DNA of 64,000 nucleotides, from the NCBI RefSeq assembly GCF_900107845.1, contig NZ_FNRM01000004.1, positions 301,273-365,272 of the forward strand, in the 5' to 3' direction. Positions 8,639 to 20,047 of this stretch are shown here, in pieces (position 1 is the first letter of the stretch; every line of letters begins with the position of its first letter). This stretch comes from Alkalimonas amylolytica (GTDB lineage Bacteria > Pseudomonadota > Gammaproteobacteria > Enterobacterales > Alteromonadaceae). The notes under the pieces are model-generated. The model did no database searches. It was not told the DNA's origin and saw only the letters and a program-made list of their open reading frames with translations. The position numbers and the translations under genes were made by a program.

Positions 8639-9280
8639 TCATGAACCTTGCTTATTCACTTCAGCCTCACGCTGGCGCCGGGCTTCCTGCCGCTCAGCTT
8701 CACGCTGCTGACGCTGAGCCCTGACTTCTTCGCGCTGAATACGCTGCTCAAGCATCTGTTCTACCTGAAACGACTCCTCCCAATAGCCACGCCGCACAAG
8801 ACGGCGCACATCGCTGTCATGGCACAACACCGGATCTTTGACCCAGGCACTGTAAGTGACCCGCGCAAACAACAGTGCGGTATCTGGACAACGCTGATAG
8901 CCAAGGGAGGACATATGGTGCCGATAATAACTATTGATGGCAAAGTGACCGACAAAAGTAAGAATAAATGCAACTACCATAGGAACATAAAATATTTTGG
9001 CGAAAATATTATGATGATTTTTAGTAACTTCTATTTTCCGAAACTCGAAAAAAGTTAAAGTAAATATGTATACACCGGCAATGAGAAGAAACAGAATTGC
9101 CCCAGGCATAAACCCTTCATAAGAGCTATGAATGATTAATTGCCGGCCACTGTCAAAGGCCTCCCATTGGTCATGTAGCGCCCTCATCAATAGCCATATG
9201 GTAACTAATGGCAAACACATAATGAAAATATTTGCAAAAAGCAGTATGCCAATCCTTTTGAGCATTCGACTTAATTCCAT
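8639..9280 (-). CDS. Three-helix membrane protein, candidate immunity protein (copy 2)
   Basis: 213 residues: three predicted transmembrane helices (about 12-32, 57-78, 95-115), followed by a soluble tail containing GYQRCPDTALLFARVTYS, LCHDSD and an Arg/Glu/Gln-rich coiled coil. It is a paralogue of 7436-8074, with nearly identical tails and diverged membrane segments; both keep RQLIIHSS after helix 1. The ATG overlaps the end of 9271-10200 by 10 bases (ATGGAATTAA), so the pair is translationally coupled. The membrane-coding part is clearly AT-richer than neighbouring genes, which suggests acquisition or rapid change. No named family was recognised with certainty. As the smaller partner of a membrane-active candidate toxin it is a plausible immunity protein. 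Confidence 0.62.
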   Translation of the reverse strand: MELSRMLKRIGILLFANIFIMCLPLVTIWLLMRALHDQWEAFDSGRQLIIHSSYEGFMPGAILFLLIAGVYIFTLTFFEFRKIEVTKNHHNIFAKIFYVPMVVAFILTFVGHFAINSYYRHHMSSLGYQRCPDTALLFARVTYSAWVKDPVLCHDSDVRRLVRRGYWEESFQVEQMLEQRIQREEVRAQRQQREAERQEARRQREAEVNKQGS

Positions 9281-9827
9281 ATTCTTGGTCTGATACCTGT
9301 AAGCTCTTGAATTCGTCTCATAGCGGCCCGACTCATCTGTCTTTTTTTGGCTTGTACAGTCGAGGAAATAAGATAATAAATACCATCGTAAATACGTTGC
9401 TTCACTGGTTCCATGTGCTTAACTTCTTGCTGTTCTAAGTAGTAAGCCAGCCTCGTTGTGAGATGCAACCGCCGGTCAAGCTCGTTCAATAAATAACCAG
9501 CTGTTAAAGCGGCAATTATGCCCAGACCAAGTGGCAAAATAGCCATCACTGCGCCTTTGGCTAGAACAATCGGAACCATCCCAACTAAATACCCCGCGGC
9601 ACCTGCAATAGCGATTTTCACCAAATCGGTTGAAATACCAGCCAGCCAGTTGGTCCAGCGGTATTCGTCTTCAAACAACCATTGCAAGCTGTGCAGCGAT
9701 AACGAAAAAATCACCGAAACCAGAAAGCCGCTTTTTGCCGATTGCTTTAAGCCTTCCTTGCCCACCGCCATCTTCACCAGCCCGGTATTGCTAGCAAGAT
9801 AGCGAGTGCCTTTAATGACCTGACGGG
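8663..9827. repeat. Tandem duplication, copy 2 (1206-bp period)
   Basis: This is the partner of 7457-8621. The conserved arms are 8663-8896 (tail of the small membrane protein) and 9587-9827 (middle of the large protein). The diverged core 8897-9586 covers the C-terminal part of the large protein, the gene junction and the helices of the small protein. Confidence 0.9.
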
Positions 9828-10200
9828 CACGATGATTGCCTTTAAAAATAATGTACTGGCGGCCATTTTGGGTCACAGTCCGGTAGGTTGAGAAAAAACG
9901 GCCACCGCGCTGTAAATCGGTCGCCAACACAGCGAGAACCCGCGCATCGTTGGTAGCCGAACCAAAATCGCGGCCATACTGCGATAAGGCAGTGGCCAGC
10001 GCTAGCCCGGTGAGCTGTTCGAACAGCGCTGCACTTTGCGCTTCGGTTTTGCCTTCCTGGCGCTGCACCGTTAACCAGAAATCAGTGAGCTCCCGGGTAT
10101 TCAGTACATAGATATCCACTTGATTCTCAGCAAGTTGCTGCTGCAGTTGTTGTTGACGCAACTGCTGGCTGGCATGGTGCTGGGCAATAAAGGCAGTCAT
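9271..10200 (-). CDS. Putative membrane-inserting toxin/effector (YafU-like membrane region)
   Basis: A 309-residue protein. Residues 1-115 are soluble, starting with a Gln-rich helix and a region (IYVLNTRELTDFWL) with no recognised fold. Residues 116-150 carry the block YIIFKGNHRARQVIKGTRYL followed by GLVKMAVGKEG. Residues 155-175 and 195-238 are hydrophobic, with a Gly/Ala-rich hairpin (IAIAGAAGYLVGMVP) followed by NELDRRLHLTTRLAYYLE, which resembles E. coli YafU-type inner-membrane proteins. A basic helical tail ends RPRIWN. The ATG has an AGGA about 10 bases upstream. The downstream coupled small membrane protein and the second diverged copy give the layout of a pore-forming toxin with its immunity gene. 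This is inference from architecture; no activity motif is visible. Confidence 0.55.
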   Translation of the reverse strand: MTAFIAQHHASQQLRQQQLQQQLAENQVDIYVLNTRELTDFWLTVQRQEGKTEAQSAALFEQLTGLALATALSQYGRDFGSATNDARVLAVLATDLQRGGRFFSTYRTVTQNGRQYIIFKGNHRARQVIKGTRYLASNTGLVKMAVGKEGLKQSAKSGFLVSVIFSLSLHSLQWLFEDEYRWTNWLAGISTDLVKIAIAGAAGYLVGMVPIVLAKGAVMAILPLGLGIIAALTAGYLLNELDRRLHLTTRLAYYLEQQEVKHMEPVKQRIYDGIYYLISSTVQAKKRQMSRAAMRRIQELTGIRPRIWN

Positions 10201-10255
10201 AAGGCAACATCCTGTAAAGTAATTAACGGTGATTTGTTCAATTAATGTTTCATCA

Positions 10256-10283
10256 ATTCTAGCATGTTAATCTTTTGAGTAAA
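10256..10283 (-). promoter_or_regulatory. Candidate promoter of the membrane cassette
   Basis: On the minus strand a TAGAAT (10256-10261) lies 16 bases downstream of TTTACT (10278-10283), in the AT-rich divergent gap between the cassette and leuS. The match to a sigma-70 promoter is moderate. I see no other clear signal in 10201-10481. Confidence 0.35.
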
Positions 10284-10460
10284 TATAAAATGTACCTATG
10301 GTCGGCAGTACTTTATTAGCCAAACCCTGACACAGACACCTAGCCCTACGCTACTGAAGATGGATTCAAGTTGTTGTAAGCCAGAGGCTGCGGTATCCTA
10401 TAGCGAATTTTCCGCGCCCTCGAAAAGCTGTACTGATTGCAGCTGAGAGCCCTTCGTTGA

Positions 10461-13070
<2,610 letters not shown>

Positions 13071-13562
13071 GTGACGGCTGCCAAGGCGCTACGACTACTG
13101 CTGTTCGTGGTGTTAGCCTGGCAACTGACCGGCTGTGGTTTTCAGCTGCGCGGCCAGTTGCCACTGCAGTTGTTTGATGGTGTTTATTTGCAGGCAGAGC
13201 GCCATTCCGAACTGGCGGCCATTTTGCGCCAGCGCCTGCAGAGCCACCAAATTGTATTGCTGAACCAACCCGAACAAGACAGCCCCAGCGTGTACTTACT
13301 GCACGATTCGCTGGAGCGTCGTACCTTATCCCTCTTTCCAAACGGGCAAGTAGCGGAATACGAGCTGATTTATCAGGTCCGCTACAGCATCCAGACACCG
13401 GGCACGAAAGCGCAGGTGTTCGAGTTTGAATTGTTCCGTGATTATCAGGACGATCCGAACCGGGCACTGGCCAAAGCACGCGAACTGGAGCTGATGCTGG
13501 CAGAGCTACGCGAGCAAGCCGCCCAGCGGATCCTGCGCCAGTTAGGGCGTATCAGCGCATGA
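13071..13562 (+). CDS. lptE: LPS-assembly lipoprotein LptE
   Basis: 163 residues. A lipoprotein signal ends in the lipobox LTGC with the acylated cysteine at residue 22, followed by GFQLRGQLPLQ, the typical LptE opening. LptE plugs the LptD barrel in the outer membrane and is needed for lipopolysaccharide export. The start is a GTG immediately after the leuS stop with no gap, so translation is coupled. The gene order leuS-lptE-holA is the standard one. The identity is firm from context and the N-terminal motif. Confidence 0.93.
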   Translation: MTAAKALRLLLFVVLAWQLTGCGFQLRGQLPLQLFDGVYLQAERHSELAAILRQRLQSHQIVLLNQPEQDSPSVYLLHDSLERRTLSLFPNGQVAEYELIYQVRYSIQTPGTKAQVFEFELFRDYQDDPNRALAKARELELMLAELREQAAQRILRQLGRISA

Positions 13563-14599
13563 ATAAGCTGTATGCCAGTCAGCTGTCGCAGCACCTGCAA
13601 CAGCAGCTGGTAGGTTGTTACCTGGTGTTTGGTGAGGAGCCTCTGCAAAAGCAGGATGGCCTGGATCAAATTCGTACCAAAGCACGACAGCAAGGCTTTG
13701 ACGAGCGCCAGCAGTTTCGGCTGGAAGCCCAGTTTGACTGGGAGCCTGTATTTAGCGCCATGCAAAGCCTGTCCTTGTTCAGCAACCGTCAAATCATCGA
13801 GCTGGATCTGCAAAACCAGAAACTAACAGCGGCTACCGGCAAAGAATTAAAGCAACTCTTTGAGCTGCTGCACCCGGATGTCTTACTTATTTTGCATGGC
13901 GAACGCAGCCCGGCGGAAATCAGCAAACTGAGTTGGGTAAAAAATCTGCCCAAAGACACCGTGCTGCTCAGTATTTATCCGCTGGATGATCAGCAATTCC
14001 AGAAATGGTTGCAACAGCAGTTACGACAATCCGGTATCCAACTCAGCCCGGATGCCAGCCAGCTGTTTTTGCATCACTGCAGTGGCAACTTGCTGGCGGC
14101 CCGCCAGAATATCGATAAGCTGTTGCTGACCTTTGGTCCATGCAGTCTTGATGAACCTGCCCTAGCTGATTTTTTAGCCGATCAATCCAGTTTTTCTGTT
14201 TTCCAGCTCAGCGATGCCTTACTGGCCGGCCAGCAACAACAGGCTTTTCACCGCTTGCAGCGACTGCTGGGCCAGGATGAAGAACCCACCCTGCTGTGCT
14301 GGCAACTGCATCGTGAAGTACAAAACCTGCTGCAGCTGCAGCAAGGCAGTATGGTTGAGCGGGCCGGGCTTTTTAAGCAACTGGGGATCTGGCCCAAGCG
14401 ACAGCCGCTCTATCAGCAAGCACTGCAGCGCCTGCCTCTGAACTGGCTGCATTACATTCTGCAAGAGCTGGCCAGTTTCGATCGTCAGTTTAAAGGTGGT
14501 CAGCTTACTCAGTTGCCACTGGCATTAACGCACCTGTGCAGCCTCTTTCTGGCCCCAGTGCCAAAAGCATTCTCCTTGCAGCGCCATGAACAACACTAA
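13559..14599 (+). CDS. holA: DNA polymerase III subunit delta
   Basis: 346 residues, close to E. coli HolA (343). Delta opens the beta sliding clamp within the clamp-loader complex. The N terminus (YASQLSQHLQQQLVGCYLVFGEEPL) carries the conserved GxEPL block that lies in the degenerate AAA+ module, and a helical C-terminal collar domain follows. The ATG overlaps the lptE stop by four bases. The protein is unusually rich in Gln, as are several neighbours, but otherwise ordinary. Confidence 0.95.
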   Translation: MNKLYASQLSQHLQQQLVGCYLVFGEEPLQKQDGLDQIRTKARQQGFDERQQFRLEAQFDWEPVFSAMQSLSLFSNRQIIELDLQNQKLTAATGKELKQLFELLHPDVLLILHGERSPAEISKLSWVKNLPKDTVLLSIYPLDDQQFQKWLQQQLRQSGIQLSPDASQLFLHHCSGNLLAARQNIDKLLLTFGPCSLDEPALADFLADQSSFSVFQLSDALLAGQQQQAFHRLQRLLGQDEEPTLLCWQLHREVQNLLQLQQGSMVERAGLFKQLGIWPKRQPLYQQALQRLPLNWLHYILQELASFDRQFKGGQLTQLPLALTHLCSLFLAPVPKAFSLQRHEQH

Positions 14600-15227
14600 A
14601 CCGATACTAGGGATCTTTGGCGGAACCTTCGATCCTATTCACTACGGTCATCTGCGCTGTGCTTTGCATGTGCAGCAGGCTTGTCACCTGGAGCAAGTTC
14701 GGCTAATGCCTTGTCATTTGCCAGCGCATCGAGCCAGCCCTGGCGTCAGTGCTGAGCAACGTGCCGACATGGTCCGGCTAGCCATTGCCGATTACCCGCA
14801 ATTGGCACTGGAACTGCTGGAGCTGCAGCAGCACCGCCCTTCGTACAGTGCGATTAGTCTGGCGCAGTTAGCCTTGCAGTACCCCGAGCATCAGCTGGCT
14901 TTTATTCTGGGTATGGATGCCTTTAACCAGTTCACTCGCTGGCATCGCTGGCAGCAGATTTTACAGCTGGCCGATCTGATTGTCTGCCAGCGGCCGGAGT
15001 ATCAAACGCTTTCTGCTGAAAGCCAGGCGCTTTTGTTGCACCGTCAGGTGCAGCAAGCCGTCGATTTGCAGCAGCCGGGTAAAGGGCGGATCCTGGTGCT
15101 GGACAACCCACTGCACCCCATCTCGGCTACCGAGCTAAGGCACAGCTTGCCAGAGCTAAATGCCTGCCCGGCCTGGTTACCTCCAGCCGTATGGAACTAT
15201 ATTCGTTTGCACAAACTCTATAGCTAA
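14586..15227 (+). CDS. nadD: Nicotinate-nucleotide adenylyltransferase
   Basis: 213 residues, the usual size. It transfers AMP from ATP to nicotinate mononucleotide to give deamido-NAD in de novo NAD synthesis. The N-terminal nucleotidyltransferase motif is GIFGGTFDPIHYGHLR, with the (T/H)xGH element as HYGH. The C-terminal nucleotide-binding element is HPISATELRHSL. The ORF overlaps holA by 14 bases. An E. coli cobC-like gene is absent between nadD and rsfS; instead there is a gap of about 100 bases. Confidence 0.96.
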   Translation: MNNTKPILGIFGGTFDPIHYGHLRCALHVQQACHLEQVRLMPCHLPAHRASPGVSAEQRADMVRLAIADYPQLALELLELQQHRPSYSAISLAQLALQYPEHQLAFILGMDAFNQFTRWHRWQQILQLADLIVCQRPEYQTLSAESQALLLHRQVQQAVDLQQPGKGRILVLDNPLHPISATELRHSLPELNACPAWLPPAVWNYIRLHKLYS

Positions 15228-15329
15228 AGATAGCGCGAAAGATATGACATAAAGAGTCGGCTAAAGAGGGTACAACCCGCGTTAAAAAGTGATAAAATTT
15301 AGTTTTTAGCCCGTGATAAAGGAAAACAG

Positions 15330-15650
15330 GTGCAAAGTAGCGAATTACTCAGTTTTGTGCAGCAGAAAGTCGAAGATATGAAAGGCCGCGATATCGTCAT
15401 TTTGGATGTGCGTGGCAAGTCCAGCATTACCGATTTTATGGTCATTTGCTCTGGCACCTCCAACCGTCATACCAAGTCCATTGCCGATCATGTGGCGCAG
15501 GAAAGTAAGCAAGCTGGCATCAGCATTATGGGCATTGAAGGTGACAAAGCCGGCGAGTGGGTACTGCTCGATCTGGGCGATGTGGTGGTGCATGTGATGC
15601 TGGACGATACCCGCAGTTTTTACCAGCTGGAAAAGCTCTGGAGCGCATGA
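15330..15650 (+). CDS. rsfS: Ribosomal silencing factor RsfS
   Basis: 106 residues. RsfS binds uL14 and blocks subunit joining when nutrients are scarce. The conserved core reads [20 protein letters not shown] followed by [15 protein letters not shown], and the protein ends with the [21 protein letters not shown] block. The start is a GTG at 15330 with AAAGGAAA upstream. The 102 bases between nadD and this gene may carry a promoter (TAAAAT near 15293-15298), but I found no good -35. Confidence 0.95.
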   Translation: MQSSELLSFVQQKVEDMKGRDIVILDVRGKSSITDFMVICSGTSNRHTKSIADHVAQESKQAGISIMGIEGDKAGEWVLLDLGDVVVHVMLDDTRSFYQLEKLWSA

Positions 15651-16117
15651 AACTCTTGCTGATAGCTGTGGGCAGCAAGATGCCAGCCTGGGTTCAAAGC
15701 GGTTATGAGGAGTACGCCCGCCGTTTTCCGCGGGATTTGCCATTAGAGCTGATTGAGATCCCGGCGCAAAAGCGCGGCAAAAATGCCGACATCAAACGTA
15801 TTTTGCAGCAGGAAGGGGAAAAAATGCTGGCAGCCGTCCCGAAAGGAGCACGCATCGTCACGCTGGAAGTGACCGGCAAGCCTTGGGACAGCCCAAACCT
15901 GGCCAATCAACTGACACAATGGCAACTGGATGGGCGCGATGTTTGCCTGCTGGTTGGCGGCCCGGAAGGACTTGCTCCCGAGTGCATAGCCGCCAGTGAA
16001 GCCAAATGGTCGCTATCGGCCCTGACTCTGCCCCACCCGCTGGTGCGGGTGGTGCTGGCAGAATCGCTGTACCGTGCCTGGAGTATTTGCACCAATCACC
16101 CTTACCATCGCGAGTAG
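15647..16117 (+). CDS. rlmH: 23S rRNA pseudouridine-1915 N3-methyltransferase
   Basis: 156 residues (155 in E. coli). RlmH is a SPOUT methyltransferase that methylates pseudouridine 1915 in helix 69 of 23S rRNA. The trefoil-knot SAM site is visible as LLVGGPEGL and in the C-terminal [18 protein letters not shown], and the protein ends HPYHRE as in the family. The ATG at 15647 overlaps the rsfS stop (ATGA); longer in-frame extensions have no support. RsfS and RlmH both act on the large subunit and are usually adjacent. Confidence 0.96.
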   Translation: MKLLLIAVGSKMPAWVQSGYEEYARRFPRDLPLELIEIPAQKRGKNADIKRILQQEGEKMLAAVPKGARIVTLEVTGKPWDSPNLANQLTQWQLDGRDVCLLVGGPEGLAPECIAASEAKWSLSALTLPHPLVRVVLAESLYRAWSICTNHPYHRE

Positions 16118-16119
16118 CT

Positions 16120-17982
16120 ATGCGACGTCAACGAGAAGCCATCCAGGATCATGCCGCCGAAGCGCAATTATTTAAGCGTCGCGCCCTGGTTGCTTTTAGT
16201 CTGGTGGTACTGCTCTTTGTAATCATCCTGTTCAATATGTATCACTTGCAGGTGCGCTCTTACCACGAATATCAAACCCGTTCAGAGGGCAATCGCATCA
16301 AGGTGGTGCCGGTAGCTCCCAATCGCGGCTTGATTTATGATCGCAACGGCATTCTGTTGGCAGAAAACACCCCGGTGCACTCGCTGGAAATTATTCCGGA
16401 ACAAGTTGCCGATTTAACCAAAACCCTGGCCGAGCTGGCCGAACTGATTGAGATCACGCCAGAGCAACAACAAAGTTTTTTGCAGGATGTGCAACGTCAG
16501 CGCCGCTTTAACAGCATTGCTTTAAAAGAGCAACTGACCGAACAAGAAGTAGCTATTTTGGCGGTGAATCAGCATCGATTTCCTGGCGTTACTTTAGAAG
16601 CTCGCCTCAGCCGCACCTACCCTTTCGGCGATCTATTTACCCACTCGATAGGCTATATTGGCCGTATCAACAGCAATGATTTACAACGCTTGCGTGAGCA
16701 GGAGTTGGCTGCCAACTATGCTGCCAGCCGCGATATCGGCAAAATAGGCCTGGAGCGGTATTACGAGCTATTGCTGCATGGCACTGTGGGTTATCAGGAG
16801 GTTGAAGTCAATAACCGCGGCCGGGTCATTCGAACTTTGCGCTCGGATCCGGCCATCTCAGGTAAAGATTTGATTTTAAGTCTGGATGTTGGTTTGCAAC
16901 TCACCGCGCAACAAGCGCTGGAAGGCTTACGCGGTGCTGTAGTGGCACTGGACCCTCGCACCGGAGCCATATTGGCTTTTTACAGCAACCCCGGCTACGA
17001 CCCCAACTTATTTGTGCATGGAATCAGCAGCGCCAACTACAATGCCCTGCTAAATTCATTTGATCGCCCATTGATCAACCGCGTCACTCAAGGTATTTAT
17101 CCCCCCGCATCGACTATTAAACCGCATATGGCGTTAATCGGTTTGGATCAGGGCATCATCACGCCTAGCAGCCGCATTTGGGATCCCGGCTATTATCAGT
17201 TGCCGAACTATTCACGTCGCTTTCGTAATTGGCGCCGGCATGGCCAAGGCTGGGTCAATGTATACGGTGCCATCATCCAAAGTAATGACACCTACTTTTA
17301 CGATATGGCCGTCCGGTTAGGTATTGATACGATTTCCGATTCGATGAAGCAATTTGGTTTTGGCCAGCGCACCGGTATTGATATCCACGAAGAGTCCGCA
17401 GCTATTATGCCATCACGTGGTTGGAAGCGTGCCCGCTTTAATCAGCCCTGGTTTCCCGGTGATACAGTGTCCTTGGGTATAGGCCAGAGCTACTGGACCA
17501 CCACCCCACTGCAGTTAGCCACCAGTACCGCAATTCTGGTCAATCGCGGTGACAGTGTGGTGCCCACTTTATTGCAGGGCACCCGTTTTCAAGGCGAATT
17601 TGAAGCCAAATCCTATCAACGTCAACCGGCGGTTCGTATCCAAGATCCACACCATTGGCAAGTGATCCTGGATGCGATGGAGCAAACGGTAAATACGCGT
17701 GAGGGGACAGCCTTTCGGGCTTTTCAGGGAACAAGTTATAGCTCTGGCGGAAAGACAGGAACCGCCCAGATTGTGAGCATTGCCCAAGATGCGAAATACG
17801 ATGCTGATGCCTTGCAGGAGCAGCATCGGGACAATGCTATGTATGTTGGCTATGCGCCGGCAGTCGATCCCACCATAGTGGTGGCCATTGTGGTAGAAAA
17901 TACCGGCGGTGGTGGCAGTACCGCGGCTCCTGTCGCCCGCCAACTGTTTGATTATTATTTCAGCGCCGGGGTGAATCAGTGA
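16120..17982 (+). CDS. mrdA: Penicillin-binding protein 2, peptidoglycan DD-transpeptidase
   Basis: 620 residues. It cross-links peptidoglycan during lateral wall growth in the elongasome. There is one N-terminal membrane helix (about 23-43), then the non-penicillin-binding pedestal domain, then the transpeptidase domain with active-site Ser331 in ASTIKPH (SxxK), the SxN element in QSNDTYFYD, and KTGTAQIV near the C terminus. The start at 16120 lies two bases after the rlmH stop; the longer frame runs into rlmH and is unlikely. The neighbours RodA, RlpA and DacA form the standard cell-shape operon. Confidence 0.97.
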   Translation: MRRQREAIQDHAAEAQLFKRRALVAFSLVVLLFVIILFNMYHLQVRSYHEYQTRSEGNRIKVVPVAPNRGLIYDRNGILLAENTPVHSLEIIPEQVADLTKTLAELAELIEITPEQQQSFLQDVQRQRRFNSIALKEQLTEQEVAILAVNQHRFPGVTLEARLSRTYPFGDLFTHSIGYIGRINSNDLQRLREQELAANYAASRDIGKIGLERYYELLLHGTVGYQEVEVNNRGRVIRTLRSDPAISGKDLILSLDVGLQLTAQQALEGLRGAVVALDPRTGAILAFYSNPGYDPNLFVHGISSANYNALLNSFDRPLINRVTQGIYPPASTIKPHMALIGLDQGIITPSSRIWDPGYYQLPNYSRRFRNWRRHGQGWVNVYGAIIQSNDTYFYDMAVRLGIDTISDSMKQFGFGQRTGIDIHEESAAIMPSRGWKRARFNQPWFPGDTVSLGIGQSYWTTTPLQLATSTAILVNRGDSVVPTLLQGTRFQGEFEAKSYQRQPAVRIQDPHHWQVILDAMEQTVNTREGTAFRAFQGTSYSSGGKTGTAQIVSIAQDAKYDADALQEQHRDNAMYVGYAPAVDPTIVVAIVVENTGGGGSTAAPVARQLFDYYFSAGVNQ

Positions 17983-19097
17983 ATGATGTAATCAGTGAAT
18001 CTCAACGGCCGCGCGGCCTGGCTATCTTTCACATCGACACCCCACTATTGCTGGGCTTACTGGCCTTGATGGGCTTTGGTCTGGTGGTGTTGTACAGCGC
18101 CAGTGGTCAAAGTCAGGCCATGATGCAGGCACAACTGATCCGGCTTGGCCTGGCTTTTGCTGTCATGGTGGTGTTTGCGCAAATCAGTCCGCTCACGTAT
18201 AAACGCTGGGGCTTGCCGGTGTTTCTGCTGGGCTTGCTGATGCTGGTGGCGGTCTTGTTGTTCGGCGAGATCGGTAAAGGCGCTCAACGCTGGCTCAACC
18301 TGGGCTTTGTCCGCTTTCAACCCTCAGAATTGATGAAACTAGCCGTACCTTTGGCCATTGCCTGGTTTATCTCCAATCACAATTTACCCCCTAAGCTGTG
18401 GCGTTTGCTGCTCGGTTTTGTCATGTGCGTAATCCCTACCCTGCTGATTGCCAAACAACCCGATCTTGGCACCGCCTTGCTGATTGCCACTTCAGGCATC
18501 ATGGTGTTGTTTCTGGCCGGCATGAGCTGGCGGCTGATTGTCTTTATCGGGGCCTTGGTGTCGGCCTTTTTGCCCGTGATGTGGTTTTTTGTCATGCACG
18601 ATTATCAAAAGCGCCGGGTACTGACCTTTTTAAACCCAGAAACCGACCCACTCGGAGCCGGCTATCACATCATTCAATCGAAAATTGCCATAGGCTCTGG
18701 CGGGCTGCAAGGCAAAGGCTGGCTGCAGGGCACCCAGTCGCAGCTGGAGTTCTTACCCGAGCGGCATACTGATTTTATTTTTTCCGTCTTAAGTGAGGAG
18801 TTTGGCCTGGTTGGCGTGGTCCTGCTGGTCAGCTTGTACTTGTTTATTGTTGCGCGCTGCATGCTGATTGCAACCCGGGCGCAGGACAATTTCTCCAAAC
18901 TGGTGGCCGGCAGCTTGACCATGACCTTTTTCGTTTATGTCTTTGTAAATATTGGCATGGTATCCGGCTTGCTGCCCGTGGTAGGCGTCCCCTTACCACT
19001 GGTTAGTTTTGGCGGTACTTCCATGGTTACCTTGCTGGCCGCTTTTGGTATTCTGATGTCCATAGCTACCCACAAGCGCATTCTGGCTTCTTCGTAA
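17979..19097 (+). CDS. mrdB: Rod-shape protein RodA, peptidoglycan glycosyltransferase
   Basis: 372 residues with about ten transmembrane helices, a SEDS-family polymerase that extends glycan strands together with PBP2. Conserved SEDS stretches include GKGAQRWLNLGFVRFQPSEL, KQPDLGTALLI and the C-terminal LPLVSFGGTSMVT. The ATG overlaps the end of mrdA by four bases. The length matches E. coli RodA (370). Confidence 0.97.
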   Translation: MNDVISESQRPRGLAIFHIDTPLLLGLLALMGFGLVVLYSASGQSQAMMQAQLIRLGLAFAVMVVFAQISPLTYKRWGLPVFLLGLLMLVAVLLFGEIGKGAQRWLNLGFVRFQPSELMKLAVPLAIAWFISNHNLPPKLWRLLLGFVMCVIPTLLIAKQPDLGTALLIATSGIMVLFLAGMSWRLIVFIGALVSAFLPVMWFFVMHDYQKRRVLTFLNPETDPLGAGYHIIQSKIAIGSGGLQGKGWLQGTQSQLEFLPERHTDFIFSVLSEEFGLVGVVLLVSLYLFIVARCMLIATRAQDNFSKLVAGSLTMTFFVYVFVNIGMVSGLLPVVGVPLPLVSFGGTSMVTLLAAFGILMSIATHKRILASS

Positions 19098-19112
19098 ACA
19101 GGAGTTTTCGTG

Positions 19113-20006
19113 ATGTACTTACGCTGTCTGACGCTCTCCTTAACTATCCTAACTATCACCGCCTGCAGCCATAAACCGAGCCCGGCCCATGATCCTGATA
19201 GGGTGTCGCCAAATGCCGGACGTTACCAGTTTGAGCAGGACCACAAACCTGAACGTTTACCCACCTTACTGGAAATGATTGATCCCGAGCCCAGCATCCA
19301 GCCGCTTAGCCGGGGCGGCAATCATGCCTACCGGATTTTTGGCGTGGATTATCGGCCCAAAACCGATTTAACAGAGTACAAAGCCACCGGTATCGCCTCC
19401 TGGTACGGCATGAAGTTTCATGGACATAAAACCGCCAATGGCGAGGTCTATGACATGTATAGCATGAGTGCGGCTCACAAAACCTTGCCACTACCGTCCT
19501 ATGTGCTGGTTACCAATTTAGTCAACCAGAAAAGTGCAATTGTCCGGGTCAATGATCGCGGGCCTTTTCATCAAGATCGCATTATTGATTTATCCTATGC
19601 AGCTGCACACAAAATAGGCATGCTGCAACAGGGTACAGCGCCGGTTCAGGTAGAGCTGATAGCATCGCCTGCTATGGTAAGGCAAGGTACGGATGCCGAA
19701 GTGTTGATAGCAGCTGCCCGCCCCAGGCTGGCCGAGTCGGTCATTGCCAATACGACGGCCCCGCAACCAGCAGCGTCTTGTTACATTCAAGTCTTTGCCA
19801 GCCAAAACGACCAAAGGGCGACAGAACTTGGTAAGCAGCTGGAGCAGCAGCTGGCATTTACCACCAAAATCAGTCACCATAACGGCGTTTACCGCTTACT
19901 GGTTGGCCCCATTGCCGATCGCCAGCAGGCGCAAGACTGGTTGCAACAGCTGCGGGCTGAGCTTTACCCTTCGGCCTACTTTACCGACAGCCAGGCGTGC
20001 AGCTAG
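19113..20006 (+). CDS. rlpA: Septal-ring lytic transglycosylase RlpA-type lipoprotein
   Basis: 297 residues. A lipoprotein signal ends in LTITAC at about residue 17. A double-psi beta-barrel domain (about 85-180) contains ASWYGMKFHGHKTANGE and VRVNDRGPF, including the Glu, His and Asp expected for RlpA lytic activity on stem-peptide-free glycan. A C-terminal SPOR domain (about 220-297) would target denuded glycan at the septum. I prefer the ATG at 19113 over the GTG at 19110; AGGAG at 19100-19104 serves either. The gene lies between mrdB and dacA, as usual. Confidence 0.93.
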   Translation: MYLRCLTLSLTILTITACSHKPSPAHDPDRVSPNAGRYQFEQDHKPERLPTLLEMIDPEPSIQPLSRGGNHAYRIFGVDYRPKTDLTEYKATGIASWYGMKFHGHKTANGEVYDMYSMSAAHKTLPLPSYVLVTNLVNQKSAIVRVNDRGPFHQDRIIDLSYAAAHKIGMLQQGTAPVQVELIASPAMVRQGTDAEVLIAAARPRLAESVIANTTAPQPAASCYIQVFASQNDQRATELGKQLEQQLAFTTKISHHNGVYRLLVGPIADRQQAQDWLQQLRAELYPSAYFTDSQACS

Positions 20007-20047
20007 CTGAATAACTATCGTTCTATTGCTGAGAAAAGAAAGGTGCT

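Noticed and set aside
7436..10200. Insertion sequence or transposon as the cause of the 1206-bp duplication
   Set aside because: No transposase, terminal inverted repeats or target-site duplications were found; the unit boundaries fall inside genes.
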